Of a stretch of 64,000 nucleotides of DNA, positions 18,831-28,102 are shown piece by piece (position 1 is the first letter of the stretch; each line of letters starts with the position of its first letter). Under the pieces are notes generated by a model. The model did no database searches, was not told the DNA's origin, and worked only from the letters and a program-made list of their open reading frames with translations. The DNA is from Fictibacillus sp. FJAT-27399 (GTDB lineage: Bacteria; Bacillota; Bacilli; Bacillales; Fictibacillaceae), in NCBI RefSeq assembly GCF_001510655.1, contig NZ_LMVC01000007.1:1-64000 (forward strand), in the 5' to 3' direction. The position numbers and the translations under genes were made by a program.

Positions 18831-19193
18831 TTAATCGATAATTTTCCATGCATAATCCATACTGGTCTGTTCCTCGGGCTGATCGTCTTCCGTGTAATCA
18901 TCACTGGCCATAAAGTCATCTTCTTTTGGGAGTGATGACTGCGGCTCTTTGCTGAACCGTAAAAAAGAACCGTCCCAAACCCCAGCATCAGCCAGCGATT
19001 TCTTTTTCTCCAAACGGAACCAGTTTTTTTGATTAAAGGAATATTCAAGGTCATAGGGCTCTTCTCCCCATCCCATCGCATGCCCTGCCCATTCGTGAAG
19101 CGCTTCGGCAATTTTTTTGCTTTCGAGATGGTTGGGCAGGCGCAAATCTTTTTCACTGTCATTATGTATAAAGGAAACAATAATCTCTTCCAT
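18831..19193 (-). CDS. EsaB/YukD-like ubiquitin-fold protein
   Basis: 120 residues. The N-terminal 80 residues have the pattern of the YukD/EsaB ubiquitin-like fold (strand ISFIHND-type start, DLRLPNHLESKKIAEAL helix, later strand pair), followed by an acidic tail. It is located immediately before the EssC-like gene, as esaB/yukD lies with essC in T7SSb loci. EsaB is a cytoplasmic T7SS regulator. It is longer than the usual 80-residue YukD because of the tail. Confidence 0.7.
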   Translation of the reverse strand: MEEIIVSFIHNDSEKDLRLPNHLESKKIAEALHEWAGHAMGWGEEPYDLEYSFNQKNWFRLEKKKSLADAGVWDGSFLRFSKEPQSSLPKEDDFMASDDYTEDDQPEEQTSMDYAWKIID

Positions 19194-19208
19194 TGATTCT
19201 CTTCCTTT

Positions 19209-20006
19209 CTACCAGGCGATGTCTAAAAAAGACAAGTCATCACTTAGCGGAGATTGGAGCGATTTTTTCACAAGGATTTGCAGCTGATCCGTTGATGGCA
19301 GCTGCTTCAAGCCGTCAATCGCTGAAAACCCATCAGAATAAACCGCGATCCGGCGTACTTCGCCGAATGCTTGCCCCGTTACGGTATGAATGTCTCCGCC
19401 GATAAGCCCGTCCTTTGTTGACCATCGTTTTTTTGTTTCGGGTTGTATTTTGCCATCAGACGTTACTTCCCCTGAGGAGTTCCAGACTCTTAATCGTATA
19501 TCTCCTGAAGACGCAAGAAACATGCCGGCTTGGCTGGTCATCTCATCTGCCATGTCGATCCGGCCGCAGATGAACATCGTTTCGCTGCCTTTTGTCCGTT
19601 TTTCCTCGAGCACTTCTCTTAAAATAGGCGGCATGAAATTCGGCAGACGATGTTTTCTGATCGTCTCTGTCCCTTCCACTGTCAGCTCTGTCAGATATGA
19701 GGCGAGTTTCTCTTTAACGCCGGCTTCATCCCTATACTCATCAGCTGGAAGCTCCCCTAGCCACTGAATAAGCTTTTCAGATAAAAAGCGAGCGGCAAGA
19801 TCCCCGCAAAAGGACAGACTTACCCCATCGCAGACTGCAAAAACGAGGCTTCGATCTTTCACTTCAAACGCTAAAAAATCCTGTCCTGAATCATCAGCTT
19901 CCTGTGTCTCACTGGACCTTGCATAACCGTAACGGATAGAAAAAGGATCCCGGTAAACAGACGATACCGGAGTTTCTTTCTTTTGATCACTATAATACGT
20001 ATACAT
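19209..20006 (-). CDS. PP2C-type Ser/Thr phosphatase of the T7SS operon
   Basis: 265 residues with PPM/PP2C signatures: metal-site FAVCDGVS (Asp60-Gly61, variant of DGMGG), an internal YSDGF and a C-terminal DDLSFL. Metal-binding Asp residues are retained, so it may be active. It sits between the vWA and EsaB-like genes with gaps of 38 and 15 bases. Together with the kinase-fold protein it suggests that the secretion system is controlled by reversible phosphorylation (inference). Confidence 0.85.
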   Translation of the reverse strand: MYTYYSDQKKETPVSSVYRDPFSIRYGYARSSETQEADDSGQDFLAFEVKDRSLVFAVCDGVSLSFCGDLAARFLSEKLIQWLGELPADEYRDEAGVKEKLASYLTELTVEGTETIRKHRLPNFMPPILREVLEEKRTKGSETMFICGRIDMADEMTSQAGMFLASSGDIRLRVWNSSGEVTSDGKIQPETKKRWSTKDGLIGGDIHTVTGQAFGEVRRIAVYSDGFSAIDGLKQLPSTDQLQILVKKSLQSPLSDDLSFLDIAW

Positions 20007-20044
20007 GGATTCACCTCAGGGTTTATGGAAATTTTAAATGTATA

Positions 20045-20812
20045 TTAACGGACCGGTGTGGAGGCAGACATCTGAAATCCGAGAGAAACCAGGTCAGCAT
20101 TCGTGCCCGGCAGCATCATCAGCGCTCCGGGTTCAATTTTATAGCCAGTTTCAATCATCATTTCCCGATAGCTCTCCGGCAAAGGACTGGAAAGGCGTTT
20201 CAGCTTGTTGCCATAGTCTTCATCGAGCACCGTTTCATACATGATACCCGGCCACTTTTTGGAGTTCTCAATGGGCTTGGATAAAATTTCGTCGGAGATA
20301 AAAATATTCTCGACGAGCACTTTTCCGTCTGGCACTGATAGGTTCATGATTCTTTGGACGATTGGCTCAGGATCTTCCCCCGTATAAGCTCCGTCAGTCA
20401 TGTGGCATATTAATGGAGCAGGACAGTCCTGCATCTTTTCCAATTCCTGCAGGAGAATTTTTTCTGCAGCAGCAAAAGCCTTGGCTGTGTTGGTCAGCCG
20501 CTGGGTTTGGATATTATCAAGCGGCTTCATTCTGGCAAGCTCATCAATGCCTTTTATTCCGCCCAATACATCAAAGACATTGTCACTGTAGGCTAAAATT
20601 GAAACCTTATAGCGCGGGCTAAGCCTGCTGCCTTTAGTTGAACGGAACACCATCTGCCGGATCGCGGAGTTCAGTGCGCTCGTTACCACATCGATCCTTC
20701 TTTTTTCCTGTCCGTTCCCGGCGTCCATCATCTGGTTCATGGACGCGCTGATATCGAGCAGGTACATGATGTACGCTGGTGTTTGCTGTGTTGCTTGAAG
20801 ACGATAATCCAT
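20045..20812 (-). CDS. von Willebrand factor A domain protein of the T7SS operon
   Basis: 255 residues forming almost only a vWA domain: MIDAS motif DISAS (Asp20, Ser22, Ser24), a conserved Thr in MTDGAYTGED and the alternating strand/helix pattern. No signal peptide or TM is seen, so it is cytoplasmic. It is the first gene of the EssC operon. vWA proteins paired with PP2C phosphatases and kinases are common in phospho-controlled systems; its partner here is unknown. Confidence 0.85.
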   Translation of the reverse strand: MDYRLQATQQTPAYIMYLLDISASMNQMMDAGNGQEKRRIDVVTSALNSAIRQMVFRSTKGSRLSPRYKVSILAYSDNVFDVLGGIKGIDELARMKPLDNIQTQRLTNTAKAFAAAEKILLQELEKMQDCPAPLICHMTDGAYTGEDPEPIVQRIMNLSVPDGKVLVENIFISDEILSKPIENSKKWPGIMYETVLDEDYGNKLKRLSSPLPESYREMMIETGYKIEPGALMMLPGTNADLVSLGFQMSASTPVR

Positions 20813-21001
20813 GTTTTATTCGACCCCTATAGTTTAATAGTTTCAATTAATTACCCTTATTGTAAGGAAAAATAATGGAAAAGTGTAGATAAGTTCGTGA
20901 TTCTGTCATACTACGAGACTATTTCCCTATTTTTTACGTTTTTATACTATATATCCCAGATGATTTTTGAACAAGGGTCTTCAGTTCTGTTTAATCGAAC
21001 A

Positions 21002-21115
21002 TTTACTTGCGGATTTGCCGCTTTTACTTGCGGTTCGACACGCTTTACTTGCGAAAACGAATCAGTTACTTGCGATTCGACACGATTTACTTGCAGAAAC
21101 AGGATCTTTACTTGC
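21002..21115. repeat. six iterons with exact 21-bp period
   Basis: The 9-mer TTTACTTGC (once GTTACTTGC) starts at 21002, 21023, 21044, 21065, 21086 and 21107: six copies with an exact 21-base period. The linkers are partly conserved (GATTCGACACG-like in copies 2-3 and 4-5). It fills the gap 20813-21189 between the vWA gene start and the pbuG terminator. Two helical turns per unit would put all copies on one face of the DNA. The frame across it could encode a seven-residue repeat, but no ribosome site supports translation. Confidence 0.9.
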
Positions 21116-21133
21116 AAAACACATCATTTTCAC

Positions 21134-21176
21134 ACAAAAAAAAAAAACGCCCAGACAGGTACACTGTCTGAGCGCC
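21134..21176 (-). terminator. Terminator after pbuG
   Basis: Minus-strand GCGCTCAGACAG and CTGTCTGGGCG arms with a short loop are followed by at least 12 T residues. Confidence 0.9.
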
Positions 21177-21189
21177 TCGTTTATATTTC

Positions 21190-22491
21190 CTACTCCACCA
21201 AGAAAGCAAAGTAACAGATAAAGATCAAGAACAATACATACATGATCGGATGAATTTCTTTTCCTCGTCCTTTAACAAGCATCGTTACAGGATACATAAC
21301 GAATCCTAGCGCGATCCCTGTGGCAATGCTGTACGTAAGCGGCATTGCGATAATCGTTAAGAATGCTGGAACCGCGATTTCAAGCTTGCTCCATTCAATC
21401 TTGCCAAGAACCCCAACCATGAGGACACCGACAACGATCAATGCCGGAGCGGTTACTGCAGGTGTTACAACCACCAATAACGGTGAGAAGAATAATGCCA
21501 GCAATAAGAACAAACCTGTAACAACCGATGTAAATCCTGTACGTCCGCCAGCAGCAACACCGGATGCTGATTCAATATATGCAGTTGTTGAAGATGTACC
21601 CAGAGTCGCACCGACAACAATCGCAGAAGAATCTGCCAATAAAGCTCGTCCTGCACGTGGAAGCTTGTTGTCTTTCATAATTCCAGCCTGGCTTGCAACC
21701 GCCATGATCGTACCGGCTGTATCAAAGAAATCAACGAAGAAGAACGTTAATACAACTACAATTAAATGCGGTGTAAATATTTTATCGAAATTAGTGAAAG
21801 CTTCGCCGAATGTTGGAGCAAGGCTTGGCACCTTACCAACGATTTGATGAGGGGCATCGATCAATCCAAAGATCATACCGACAACAGCGGTAATGACCAT
21901 ACCATAGAAGATTCCGCCTTTTACTCCGCGGACGACCATTAGAATGGTTACGATAAATCCGAAGATGGCAAGCAATGTATCAGGCTTCGTCAAGTGTCCC
22001 AATCCTACGAATGTTGCTTCATTGGCAACAACGATTCCTGCACTTTTTAATCCGATAAAGGCAATGAACAAACCGATTCCGCAGGCTGTTGCGTATTTCA
22101 GTTCTACCGGGATCGCGTTAATGATGGTTTCACGAATTTTAAAAACAGTAATCGCAATAAAGATAAGTCCAGATAACAAAACACCAGAAAGCGCCGTCTG
22201 CCAAGGAATTCCCATGCCAAGCACGACCGAGAATGTAAAGAACGCATTCAATCCCATCCCGGGTGCAAGAGCGATCGGGTATTTGGCTACAAGGCCCATA
22301 AACAGTGTACCATAAGCCGCTGCGAGCGCTGTTGCCGTAAACACGGCTCCTTTATCCATCCCCGTCTGACCAAGGATCGAAGGGTTAACGAAGAGGATGT
22401 AAGCCATGGCCAGGAACGTGGTCAGTCCGGCAATAAATTCTTTTCGGTAGGTTGTACCATGTTCATCAAAGTTAAAGTAGTTCTTCATCAT
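21190..22491 (-). CDS. pbuG: hypoxanthine/guanine permease, NCS2 family
   Basis: 433 residues with about 12-14 hydrophobic helices and the family signature ALAPGMGLNAFF near residue 75 and the FVDFFDTAGT motif. It matches PbuG/AzgA-type proton symporters that import hypoxanthine and guanine. It has its own guanine-class riboswitch and terminator upstream and lies downstream of guaA as in B. subtilis, so its expression should fall when guanine is plentiful. Confidence 0.93.
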   Translation of the reverse strand: MMKNYFNFDEHGTTYRKEFIAGLTTFLAMAYILFVNPSILGQTGMDKGAVFTATALAAAYGTLFMGLVAKYPIALAPGMGLNAFFTFSVVLGMGIPWQTALSGVLLSGLIFIAITVFKIRETIINAIPVELKYATACGIGLFIAFIGLKSAGIVVANEATFVGLGHLTKPDTLLAIFGFIVTILMVVRGVKGGIFYGMVITAVVGMIFGLIDAPHQIVGKVPSLAPTFGEAFTNFDKIFTPHLIVVVLTFFFVDFFDTAGTIMAVASQAGIMKDNKLPRAGRALLADSSAIVVGATLGTSSTTAYIESASGVAAGGRTGFTSVVTGLFLLLALFFSPLLVVVTPAVTAPALIVVGVLMVGVLGKIEWSKLEIAVPAFLTIIAMPLTYSIATGIALGFVMYPVTMLVKGRGKEIHPIMYVLFLIFICYFAFLVE

Positions 22492-22519
22492 AATCCCCCT
22501 GATTATCTAGTATGGAAAA

Positions 22520-22552
22520 ACAAAAAAGCTCAAGGTCTCTCTACCTTGAGCT
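22520..22552 (-). terminator. Riboswitch-controlled terminator of pbuG
   Basis: Minus-strand AGCTCAAGGT and ACCTTGAGCT form a perfect 10-bp stem followed by TTTTTTG. It lies between the aptamer and the pbuG start and serves as expression platform. Confidence 0.9.
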
Positions 22553-22626
22553 AACATACAAAGGGTATAGAAATCACATGACGGAATCAGTGTATAAACC
22601 TGAATTCATATGATATTCCATGTACC

Positions 22627-22693
22627 TTCGTAGTCAGGCCATTTACGGCAGCCTGGTAGAAACTTTCGGGCCATATCCCCGAATTTATACGAA
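22627..22693 (-). promoter_or_regulatory. purine riboswitch aptamer, guanine class (pbuG)
   Basis: Minus strand shows the full aptamer: TTCGTATAA P1 start, GATATGG, J2/3 GTTTCTACC, the CCGTAAATGG loop 3 and the closing CTGACTACGAA. The J3/1 base that pairs with the ligand is C (GACTA rather than GATTA), which predicts guanine or hypoxanthine binding, as in B. subtilis xpt and pbuG. The terminator downstream makes it an OFF switch. Confidence 0.95.
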
Positions 22694-22839
22694 AAGACGA
22701 TTGTCTCAGCGCTAAAAGCAATACTGCTTTTAAAATCTGTGACTTTTATACTGTTTACATGGAAATTATACAAATTGCTACAGATTTCGTCAATCTATTT
22801 CCGAATATTTTTATTGGAAATTTATAAAACGTTCGTTTA

Positions 22840-24378
22840 TTACTCCCATTCAATCGTTGCAGGCGGCTTGGACGTAATGTCATACACTACACGATTGATA
22901 TGGTTGACTTCGTTTACAATGCGCGTAGATATTTTCTCCAGCACTTCATACGGAATCCGCGCCCAGTCGGATGTCATTCCGTCGATGGATGTAACCGCAC
23001 GGATACCGATTGTGTAATCGTACGTTCTCATGTCTCCCATTACCCCTACACTGCGGATATCAGGAAGGACCGTGAAGTATTGCCATACATCCCGTTCAAG
23101 TCCTGCTTTACTGATTTCGTCCCGCAGGATGAAGTCAGATTCACGGACAATCTCAAGCTTCTCGTCTGTAATCTCGCCAAGGACACGGATTCCTAGTCCA
23201 GGACCCGGGAACGGCTGGCGCCAAACAATCGCATCAGGAATACCAAGCTCTGTACCAACCTTACGAACCTCATCTTTAAAGAGTGTGTTCAAAGGCTCAA
23301 TCAAGGTAAACTTCATGTCTTCAGGAAGTCCGCCTACATTATGATGGGACTTGATCGTTTGAGCTGTAGCTGTTCCGCTTTCTACGATGTCCGTGTAAAG
23401 CGTACCTTGTGCAAGGTAATCCACGCCTTCAAGCTTGCTCGCTTCTTCGTCAAACACGTAGATGAATTCGTTGCCGATAATTTTACGTTTCATTTCAGGG
23501 TCAGAAACTCCCTTAAGCTTGCCAAGGAAACGGTCTTTCGCGTCCACTTTAATCACGTTCATGTGGAACCCTTCACTGAAGGTTTTCATAACACTGTCCG
23601 CTTCACCTTTGCGAAGAAGTCCATGGTCTACAAAAATACAAGTCAGCTGGTCGCCGATCGCTTTATGGATCAATACCGCAACAACGGAAGAATCGACGCC
23701 GCCTGATAGAGCACAAAGCACTCTTTTATCTCCGACTTGCTGGCGGATTTTCTCCAGTTCGTCCTCGATCCAGTTTTCCATCGTCCAGCTGCCTTCACAT
23801 TCACAGATGGCAAAAATAAAATTCTTTAGCATCTCATTTCCATATTCGCTGTGGCGGACCTCAGGATGGAACTGAACGCCGTACAAGTGGCGGGAGATGT
23901 CGCTCATTCCCGCTACCGGACAGGAAATGCTCGTCACGTCGGTTACAAATCCTTGTGGAGGAGCAACAACAAGATCACTATGGCTCATCCATGTCACCTG
24001 ATGTTTTGGAAGATCTTGATACAGCTTGCTTTCATTTGCAATCGTAATTTCTGCTTTCCCGTATTCACGGTGGTTGGCGCGCTCTACTTTTCCACCGAAG
24101 TGATGAGTCATGAGCTGCATACCGTAGCAGATTCCCAGTACAGGGATGCCAAGGTCAAAAATCGCTTCATCCGCTGAAGGCGAATTCGGTGCGTATACGC
24201 TGTTCGGTCCTCCAGAGAAGATGATTCCTTTTGGATTCAACTTCTTGATTTCTTCTGCAGTCGTTGTGTGCGGAAGCAGTTCACTGTATACCCCAAGATC
24301 ACGAATACGCCTTGCGATCAGCTGGTTGTATTGGCCCCCAAAGTCTAGAACGACGATCATTTCACTGGCTAAATTCAT
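22840..24378 (-). CDS. guaA: GMP synthase (glutamine-hydrolysing)
   Basis: 512 residues, full length. The N-terminal class I glutamine amidotransferase domain has GICYGMQLM with nucleophile Cys84 and the [11 protein letters not shown] His/Glu region; the ATP-pyrophosphatase domain has the PP-loop ALSGGVDSS; the C-terminal dimerisation domain ends in KPPATIEWE. It converts XMP to GMP. A guanine-class riboswitch and terminator lie upstream, giving feedback by the pathway product. The gap to pbuG contains only the pbuG riboswitch region. Confidence 0.98.
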   Translation of the reverse strand: MNLASEMIVVLDFGGQYNQLIARRIRDLGVYSELLPHTTTAEEIKKLNPKGIIFSGGPNSVYAPNSPSADEAIFDLGIPVLGICYGMQLMTHHFGGKVERANHREYGKAEITIANESKLYQDLPKHQVTWMSHSDLVVAPPQGFVTDVTSISCPVAGMSDISRHLYGVQFHPEVRHSEYGNEMLKNFIFAICECEGSWTMENWIEDELEKIRQQVGDKRVLCALSGGVDSSVVAVLIHKAIGDQLTCIFVDHGLLRKGEADSVMKTFSEGFHMNVIKVDAKDRFLGKLKGVSDPEMKRKIIGNEFIYVFDEEASKLEGVDYLAQGTLYTDIVESGTATAQTIKSHHNVGGLPEDMKFTLIEPLNTLFKDEVRKVGTELGIPDAIVWRQPFPGPGLGIRVLGEITDEKLEIVRESDFILRDEISKAGLERDVWQYFTVLPDIRSVGVMGDMRTYDYTIGIRAVTSIDGMTSDWARIPYEVLEKISTRIVNEVNHINRVVYDITSKPPATIEWE

Positions 24379-24452
24379 TCTGTCACCCCATCTATTGATC
24401 TTTCCGTAGTATTTGCCAAATTTACCCTAACATATCCTTTTCATTAACAAAA

Positions 24453-24508
24453 AACCGGAATCCCAGCTCTGTTTTTTCAGCAAAAAAAACAAAGGCAGAA
24501 TTCCGGTT
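24453..24508 (-). terminator. Riboswitch-controlled terminator of guaA
   Basis: Minus-strand AACCGGAATT and ATTCCGGTT arms enclose a long loop and end in TTTTTTG. It lies between the aptamer and guaA. Confidence 0.8.
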
Positions 24509-24525
24509 GTGCATAAAGAACCCTG

Positions 24526-24596
24526 CCTTCATAGTCAGGCCATTTACGGCGGCCCGGTAGAGACTCTCGATCCTTATTATCGAGGATATACGAAGG
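24526..24596 (-). promoter_or_regulatory. purine riboswitch aptamer, guanine class (guaA)
   Basis: Minus strand CCTTCGTATA opens P1, followed by J2/3 GTCTCTACC, CCGTAAATGG and the closing CTGACTATGAAGG. The specificity base is again C (GACTA), so the ligand should be guanine or a close relative. Confidence 0.94.
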
Positions 24597-24654
24597 AGAA
24601 TAATATTGACGGCATTGTATCTTAAGCACATTCTAACAATGGCTTGTCAGACGG

Positions 24655-26853
24655 TCAACCCCGCAGCTTTTTAATTAAATTTTCCCACAATTTCTTGTTG
24701 GTATCTGTCCATTGATCAGCAGTCTTCCTATTGCCGTATTGCAGAGATTCATAAGCAGAAGTCAGCATTCTCATATCCCGAGTATCAAGTGAACGGTCAA
24801 CATAGACCGCATATTCCCTGAGTGTATAGGAAGGATCCTTTTTCAACCCGTAAAGCTGGGCCAGCCAGAGCAAGCGGTCATACGCATCTGCAAATGTTCC
24901 TGTCCCTTTTCGCCTGCGGAATCTCCAGATGTAATACTGACGGAGCCATTTTTTCCGGAACACAAGAGCAAGGAGTGCTGCTGCAAAGATAAGCGGAATC
25001 GCGTACAGCAAGGATTTGCCCAGGATGGCTAAACTTCCATCTCCATTTTGTCCCTTGCTCGCCGATTGGTCCTTCTCGTCAGGCTGCACTTCCTGTTTGT
25101 TTTTCTTCTTTACAGGAGAAGCAACTGACGCCGCCGCGCTCTTCACTTCCTCTTCAATCTGGCTTGGGTTGGAAAACCCTCTTGTTGGTTCAAAAGGCAC
25201 CCAGCCGACTCCTGAAAAATAAACCTCCGGCCAGGAGTGGGCATTGGCATTCGTAACTTTATACGTCTTATTCATGTTTTTCGTTTCCTGATACTCTCCG
25301 TATGTAAAGCCCTTCACCCAGCGGGCAGGAATGCCGACTGATCGAAGCAGCACGATCATGGATGTTGAAAAGTTATCGCAGTACCCCTTCTTCGCATCAA
25401 ACAAAAACTTATCCACGTAATCTTCGTTTTTCTTTGGTGCTCTCACATCGACGGTATCGTATCCAAAGTTATTCAGCGAAAAGAAATTCTCTACCGCCTT
25501 GGCTTTATCATACGGATTTTCAGCATTCTTTACGATAGATGCCGCCAGTTTTTTGACTCGTAAAGGGAGCTCTTTTGGAAGCTGCAGATAGTATTCGGTC
25601 ACATACTGCGGATAGGACTGGCTGCTTTCCCGCAATTTTTTCTCATCGTATTGCGGAAGCTCATATTCCATTTGGTATTTCTTTAGTCTCGTTGGATCGC
25701 CCCCGCTCATCGTATCAATCTTTCCGGTCAGCGGATCAAGCATAAAATCAACATTTTTTTTGGCTTGAATGGAAGTAATGACGCCTGGTGAAAGGACGAA
25801 CGGATAGGTTTTCGCCATTTTGATGGTGGCTTTCTCTTTCATCATCTGAGCTCCCCCCGGTTCAATGAGACTGGAGATTGGAGCAGTATACTCCACCGAT
25901 TGCGGGTTTAGCGCATGAAATTCCGGGGAGAAAGAGTTTTCCCACCCTTTTCCGGTATAGGCGTCCTTCGTTTCGACCCGCCAGTAATGCTTTTCTTTTA
26001 CGGTCGCGGTAAAAACCTCTTTGTAATCAAATTCGAACGGCCCTCCAAGATGGCTGTCATTCGTGCCATAGCCGATTCGGGCAAACTTGCTGTTGATGCC
26101 TGAACCTTCTTCACCTTTATCCGACATGGACGCGATAAAAGGAACCGGGTCCGGCCATTGCGGAGATGCTTTAGGCGCAAGCAAGCCGAGCGTGGAAGAC
26201 AGGGCGATGACCACGGTGATCGGCACCATCCACATGATGGGAAACCGTCCTTTCATGAGCGAAAACCCTTCGGTCTCCACGATTTTCATAATTCTTAAGA
26301 TGCCGACAAGAACCAGCCCGATAAACACAGTGCGCACGATCGCCATCTTCGCATCATACGGGGTAAACGTATCAAGGACCGTGATATATAGAACGGTTAT
26401 AAATAAGAACAAAAAAATTCGTTTCGCCTGAATGAGCCAGTAATGCATGAGATAGCTCACGAGCCAGAGCAGTACAAAGAACAAAAGAGATCTGCTCAGC
26501 GAAGACATTTCCGTCCATTCCTGATTCCAGATGAACATCAGATTACTTTCCAGGTCACCGATCAGGTGAGGAACCCATTGGAATGATAGAAAAACATCCG
26601 GATAATACAGGGCATGTACGGCATACAGCAGGGCGATTAACTTGATCGGGAATGAGAGCCACACCGGCAGTTTGAAGTACGTAATAATAAACAAAAACGC
26701 AGTAAACACAACAAAGACCTGCGTATCCTCAGTGGACGTAATCTGGGTCAGCGGCCTGAGCCACTCCCACAGGAGCATAAACCCGAGAGCATAAAGAACA
26801 AGAGAGTAAATTGGGGATGGCCGGTTATCTTTAAATGCTTGCACGGTTTGCAC
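24655..26853 (-). CDS. yebA: TgpA/DUF3488-type transmembrane transglutaminase
   Basis: 732 residues. The N-terminal region has six or seven transmembrane helices (to about residue 230), then a periplasm-side domain with a transglutaminase-like core (KKGYCDNFSTSM Cys, NAHSWPEVYF His, PFEPTRGF Asp), a basic linker, one more TM (about 610-632) and a C-terminal DUF4129-like helical domain. It is the last gene of the yeaC-yeaD-yebA operon and overlaps the DUF58 gene by 23 bases. The exact substrate of this family in Bacillus is unknown. Confidence 0.9.
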   Translation of the reverse strand: MQTVQAFKDNRPSPIYSLVLYALGFMLLWEWLRPLTQITSTEDTQVFVVFTAFLFIITYFKLPVWLSFPIKLIALLYAVHALYYPDVFLSFQWVPHLIGDLESNLMFIWNQEWTEMSSLSRSLLFFVLLWLVSYLMHYWLIQAKRIFLFLFITVLYITVLDTFTPYDAKMAIVRTVFIGLVLVGILRIMKIVETEGFSLMKGRFPIMWMVPITVVIALSSTLGLLAPKASPQWPDPVPFIASMSDKGEEGSGINSKFARIGYGTNDSHLGGPFEFDYKEVFTATVKEKHYWRVETKDAYTGKGWENSFSPEFHALNPQSVEYTAPISSLIEPGGAQMMKEKATIKMAKTYPFVLSPGVITSIQAKKNVDFMLDPLTGKIDTMSGGDPTRLKKYQMEYELPQYDEKKLRESSQSYPQYVTEYYLQLPKELPLRVKKLAASIVKNAENPYDKAKAVENFFSLNNFGYDTVDVRAPKKNEDYVDKFLFDAKKGYCDNFSTSMIVLLRSVGIPARWVKGFTYGEYQETKNMNKTYKVTNANAHSWPEVYFSGVGWVPFEPTRGFSNPSQIEEEVKSAAASVASPVKKKNKQEVQPDEKDQSASKGQNGDGSLAILGKSLLYAIPLIFAAALLALVFRKKWLRQYYIWRFRRRKGTGTFADAYDRLLWLAQLYGLKKDPSYTLREYAVYVDRSLDTRDMRMLTSAYESLQYGNRKTADQWTDTNKKLWENLIKKLRG

Positions 26854-28102
26854 CTGCCTTTAATGCGTCACTGAACCTCGGCCCGTAAATGGAAACCGCA
26901 GGAATTAAACTATTGTTTAAACGATGGATGGACGTGAGTTCTTGAGAGTGGAGCCTGTCATTGGCCGACATATAAAAATACACTGCGTTAGCCTGCCGGG
27001 CTGTAACCATTTCCAGTGTCCTGATCATTACATCATCCAGCAGCGGCGAGATGATGACAACAGTTCTTCCCTCCAGCCTGCCATCGATAAATTCCTGTTT
27101 CAGCCATTCATAAAAAGGCTTTTTTATATCCGGCTGAACGCTCGCAAGTTCATGAAAGATCCGCCATTCGTGGTCGGTTCCGCTGTTCATCAAAAGCTGC
27201 CCTTTATTCCGGGAACTGTATAGACCTATTGAGGCCCCTTTTTGCACGGAGTAATGCGTGATGGTGGCCGCAAAGGAAACGGCCTTTTCAAAAAGCCAGT
27301 CTTGATTGCCGTAGCTTTCTGCGGATTGATCCAGTACGATGACATAATCGTCATTCCGCTGATGCTCAAAAACTTTTGTCAGCAGTTTGTTGGAACGCGC
27401 GCTTGCCTTCCAATGCAGCCAGGATAGCTTATCGCCGGGGGCATAATCCCTCACGCTTACCGTCGACGTATAGTCAGTCAGCGATTTTCTTCCGGCCCGC
27501 TGAATCCCGCTCTGAAGATGCTTGTCCATCTCCCAGCGCTCGATCTCCTGATACCTTGGATAGATGAAGACCTTATCAGACAGGTTTATTTTTATCTCTT
27601 TTTGCACGAAACCGAACACATCTCCTGTTTTCAGCGCGATGCTCTTCAGCTCATAAACGCCGCGCGGCACAGGCTTGATGCGGTATGTGTAGACAAGATT
27701 CTTTTTAAACAACGGAAAAAACAACACCCGGGAATGAATCTGATCTTCTTCCCCCCCGTGCAGCGCTTCTTTATATAAGGGAGCGGGAATCTCATCATGG
27801 ATGACAAGATAAAAGAGAGGAAAAGGTGTTTTTCGTTTAAGGCGGATGGTCACGGTCAGTTCCTCACCGGCCATGAGTAGATCCTTGCTCAGTTCCCTCG
27901 TCATCTGTATTCTATGAAGCGGATAAAAGACCATCGTCACCGTATAGACGGTAAAAGGAAAAACGCTGTAAAACAAAAACCAGCTCACAAACCCACCCTG
28001 AAACATGGCGTACGAAAAGGTCAGTCCGAGAAGGAGTACGATGCCGGCAAGGCCAAGCGGGGTTTTATATTTGCTGTTCAGCTTCCACTTTAGCCGTTTC
28101 AT
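26831..28102 (-). CDS. yeaD: DUF58 membrane protein
   Basis: 423 residues. Two N-terminal TM segments (about 15-55) are followed by a soluble region with the DUF58 hallmark RDYAPGDKLSWLHWKASAR, then a vWA-like C-terminal domain. It overlaps the MoxR gene by 4 bases and the TgpA-like gene by 23, showing tight translational coupling. MoxR ATPases usually act on the vWA/DUF58 partner encoded next to them. Confidence 0.92.
   Translation of the reverse strand: MKRLKWKLNSKYKTPLGLAGIVLLLGLTFSYAMFQGGFVSWFLFYSVFPFTVYTVTMVFYPLHRIQMTRELSKDLLMAGEELTVTIRLKRKTPFPLFYLVIHDEIPAPLYKEALHGGEEDQIHSRVLFFPLFKKNLVYTYRIKPVPRGVYELKSIALKTGDVFGFVQKEIKINLSDKVFIYPRYQEIERWEMDKHLQSGIQRAGRKSLTDYTSTVSVRDYAPGDKLSWLHWKASARSNKLLTKVFEHQRNDDYVIVLDQSAESYGNQDWLFEKAVSFAATITHYSVQKGASIGLYSSRNKGQLLMNSGTDHEWRIFHELASVQPDIKKPFYEWLKQEFIDGRLEGRTVVIISPLLDDVMIRTLEMVTARQANAVYFYMSANDRLHSQELTSIHRLNNSLIPAVSIYGPRFSDALKAGANRASI

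Noticed and set aside
20897-21214. plus-strand frame across the 21-bp iterons with a seven-residue FTC repeat
   Set aside because: The repeat period is a multiple of three so any frame looks repetitive; no ribosome site, and it runs into the pbuG terminator.
24422-24631. frame over the guaA leader
   Set aside because: It overlaps the riboswitch aptamer and terminator, which explain the conservation.
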